Source: Caballeronia insecticola
Lineage (GTDB): Bacteria > Pseudomonadota > Gammaproteobacteria > Burkholderiales > Burkholderiaceae
DNA: 64,000 nucleotides
NCBI RefSeq assembly: GCF_000402035.1
Contig: NC_021295.1
Coordinates: 124,001 to 188,000 of the forward strand
Reading direction: 5' to 3'
Under the pieces are notes generated by a model. The model was given only the letters and a program-made list of their open reading frames with translations. It was not told the origin of the DNA and ran no database searches. The translations under genes and the position numbers were made by a program. Shown one piece after another: positions 62,814-64,000 of this stretch (the stretch's first letter is position 1; every line of letters starts with the position of its first letter).

Positions 62814-63989
62814 TTAGTCGAGCGCCTTGTTCAACGTTACGCTCGGTGCTGCAACCGAGATGACCAGTCTCAAGAACTTGTTGAACTCGGCCTCGGGCGA
62901 ATTCGCGACGTAGATAACGTCGCGATCCTGAATCGCGAAATTTTGAGTAACGAAGAAAGAAGAAGGATCGCGCAGATCGACTTGATAGACGACCGGGACC
63001 GTGCCTTTCGCTACCTGGCCGTCAACCAGTCCGGCTTTCTCAAAGCGGAAGATGAACACGCCTCGCGCGTCGGCGCGATTGTCGATCAACCCTCCGGCGC
63101 GTGCTAATGCCTGCGCCAGCGAAATTCCCTGTGCTTCGAGCGGCATTTCGTCGTTCTTGCCCGTTGCCCCGAGCACGGAGAAACTCTCGGGCTGGAACAA
63201 GGCTGTCACAACATCGCCCGGTTCGAGTCGAACGTTCTGCCGCGGATCGCGAATGACCGAACCAAGCGCCATGGTCGACGTGACCTTTCCGCGCGTCAGT
63301 TGAACAGCAACGCGGCTGACCGCTTCTTTCACACCGCCTCCGGCCGCGATTGCATCGAGAAGGCGTTCGCCCTTCGGCGTCAACGGCAGTTGCAGACTAT
63401 TGGTCACTTCTCCAACCACGGTCACGCTGGCGCTGTTGTTCTTGACAACCTGGACCATAACCTGGGGATTATTGGCCTTGCCTTTCAGGCGCTGCGTGAT
63501 ATCCGCCTCGATCTCCTGAGTGTCGCGCCCTTCCACGGTTATGCGCCCCGCAAAAGGCATCGTGATCGTTCCGGCGGCGGAAACCATTTGCTGAGGAAAC
63601 GTGACAGCCGTGGAGACACCCGCCGTGGCAGGCTTGGTCGGGTCCAGCATGCCCGAGCCGAACAGCATGGCCGGCGGCGACTCCCAAACCGAAACATCGA
63701 GCACGTCGCCCGGACCGATTACATAGTGATTCGCCGCGTTGCCGGCAAATACATCCGAGAACCGGCCCAAGGTTTTTCCAGCGGCCAGTTTCCTGGTCAG
63801 CGTGTCATTGACGTCGATTAGCTGGATGCCCTGGATTCGGCTTTCCTTCGGCAATTCCATGACTTGCTCGCGGCTGGCGCCACTGGAAGAAATCCAGCCC
63901 GGCATGGTTCCGCAGCCAGTCAAAGCCAGGCACAACGCGGCAATCCTCGAATAGCCGCCCAGCTTCGACACATGCTTTTCCACTTTCAT
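62814..63989 (-). CDS. kpsD: Capsule export outer-membrane lipoprotein, Wza/KpsD (WcbC) type
   Basis: The 391-residue protein starts with a lipobox (LCLALTGC, cysteine at about residue 26), then the Poly_export domain (NHYVIGPGDVLDVSVWESP, AGTITMPFAGRITVEGRDTQ, KANNPQVMVQVVKNNSASVT) and SLBB repeats (TPKGERLLDAIAAGG, LAQALARAGGLIDNR). It forms the channel through the outer membrane and is the first gene of the leftward capsule transcript in this window; its upstream region is cut near the window edge. Confidence 0.93.
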   Translation of the reverse strand: MKVEKHVSKLGGYSRIAALCLALTGCGTMPGWISSSGASREQVMELPKESRIQGIQLIDVNDTLTRKLAAGKTLGRFSDVFAGNAANHYVIGPGDVLDVSVWESPPAMLFGSGMLDPTKPATAGVSTAVTFPQQMVSAAGTITMPFAGRITVEGRDTQEIEADITQRLKGKANNPQVMVQVVKNNSASVTVVGEVTNSLQLPLTPKGERLLDAIAAGGGVKEAVSRVAVQLTRGKVTSTMALGSVIRDPRQNVRLEPGDVVTALFQPESFSVLGATGKNDEMPLEAQGISLAQALARAGGLIDNRADARGVFIFRFEKAGLVDGQVAKGTVPVVYQVDLRDPSSFFVTQNFAIQDRDVIYVANSPEAEFNKFLRLVISVAAPSVTLNKALD

Positions 63990-64000
63990 TTGAACTTGCA

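Overview
The window is high-GC proteobacterial DNA. Its IS110/IS3 relics, MetA-type porin, cobalt nitrile hydratase and Kps-type capsule genes fit a Burkholderiaceae chromosome or megaplasmid (Paraburkholderia/Caballeronia/Burkholderia type). This assignment is inferred from gene content and style; no rRNA or tRNA marker is present.

Layout. (1) 1-526 holds two gene relics: the tail of a UPF0126/TRIC-like membrane protein and, on the other strand, the tail of a 4-hydroxy-2-oxovalerate aldolase. (2) 527-3769 is a TetR regulator and a complete P450 system (P450, 3Fe-4S ferredoxin, ferredoxin reductase) behind a perfect 19-bp palindrome. (3) 4001-13194 is a tightly overlapping catabolic operon: two phosphotriesterase-family proteins (the first has lost every metal ligand, the second keeps all six), an FAD monooxygenase, an HSL-type esterase, a metallo-beta-lactamase-fold hydrolase, a CocE/NonD-type hydrolase, a MetA-type outer-membrane channel and an MFS transporter. 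I recognise no described pathway with this gene set. (4) 13195-14611 is insertion-sequence debris, including an IS110/ISNCY chimera. (5) 14612-22151 holds a LysR gene divergent from an MFS-amidase-cupin operon, then a second LysR, an APC permease and a class I glutamine amidotransferase. (6) 22560-27867 is a cobalt nitrile hydratase island: COG0523 GTPase, DUF1097 membrane protein, beta and alpha subunits, P14K-type activator, CbtB/CbtA cobalt uptake and a GlxA-type regulator. (7) 28187-35840 is a polar amino-acid ABC transporter plus AstE/AspA-type deacylase, IclR regulator, class V aminotransferase and a broken second binding protein. Two matching half-site motifs suggest IclR control of both divergent promoters. 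(8) 35841-38447 is a second IS graveyard with one intact IS110 transposase, IS3 fragments and a decapitated crcB. (9) 38643-63989 is an ABC-dependent (KpsMTED-type) capsule locus, read almost entirely on the minus strand.

Capsule logic. kpsD, kpsM, kpsT and kpsE supply export; wecB and wecC would make UDP-ManNAc and UDP-ManNAcA; a 1522-residue protein carries three glycosyltransferase modules; separate CgeB-like, GT4 and processive GT2 enzymes, two tandem deacetylase-like proteins, a methyltransferase-deacetylase fusion, a coiled-coil/SAM-domain protein and an acetyltransferase would build and decorate the chain. A plus-strand heparinase II/III-esterase fusion at the far end would be the matching depolymerase.

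Most unusual items: the all-ligand-loss phosphotriesterase pseudoenzyme translationally coupled to its intact paralogue; the heparinase-esterase fusion; the triple glycosyltransferase; the coiled-coil SAM protein with 21-bp tandem repeats; and the nitrile hydratase island that mixes the activator types of the iron and cobalt enzymes.
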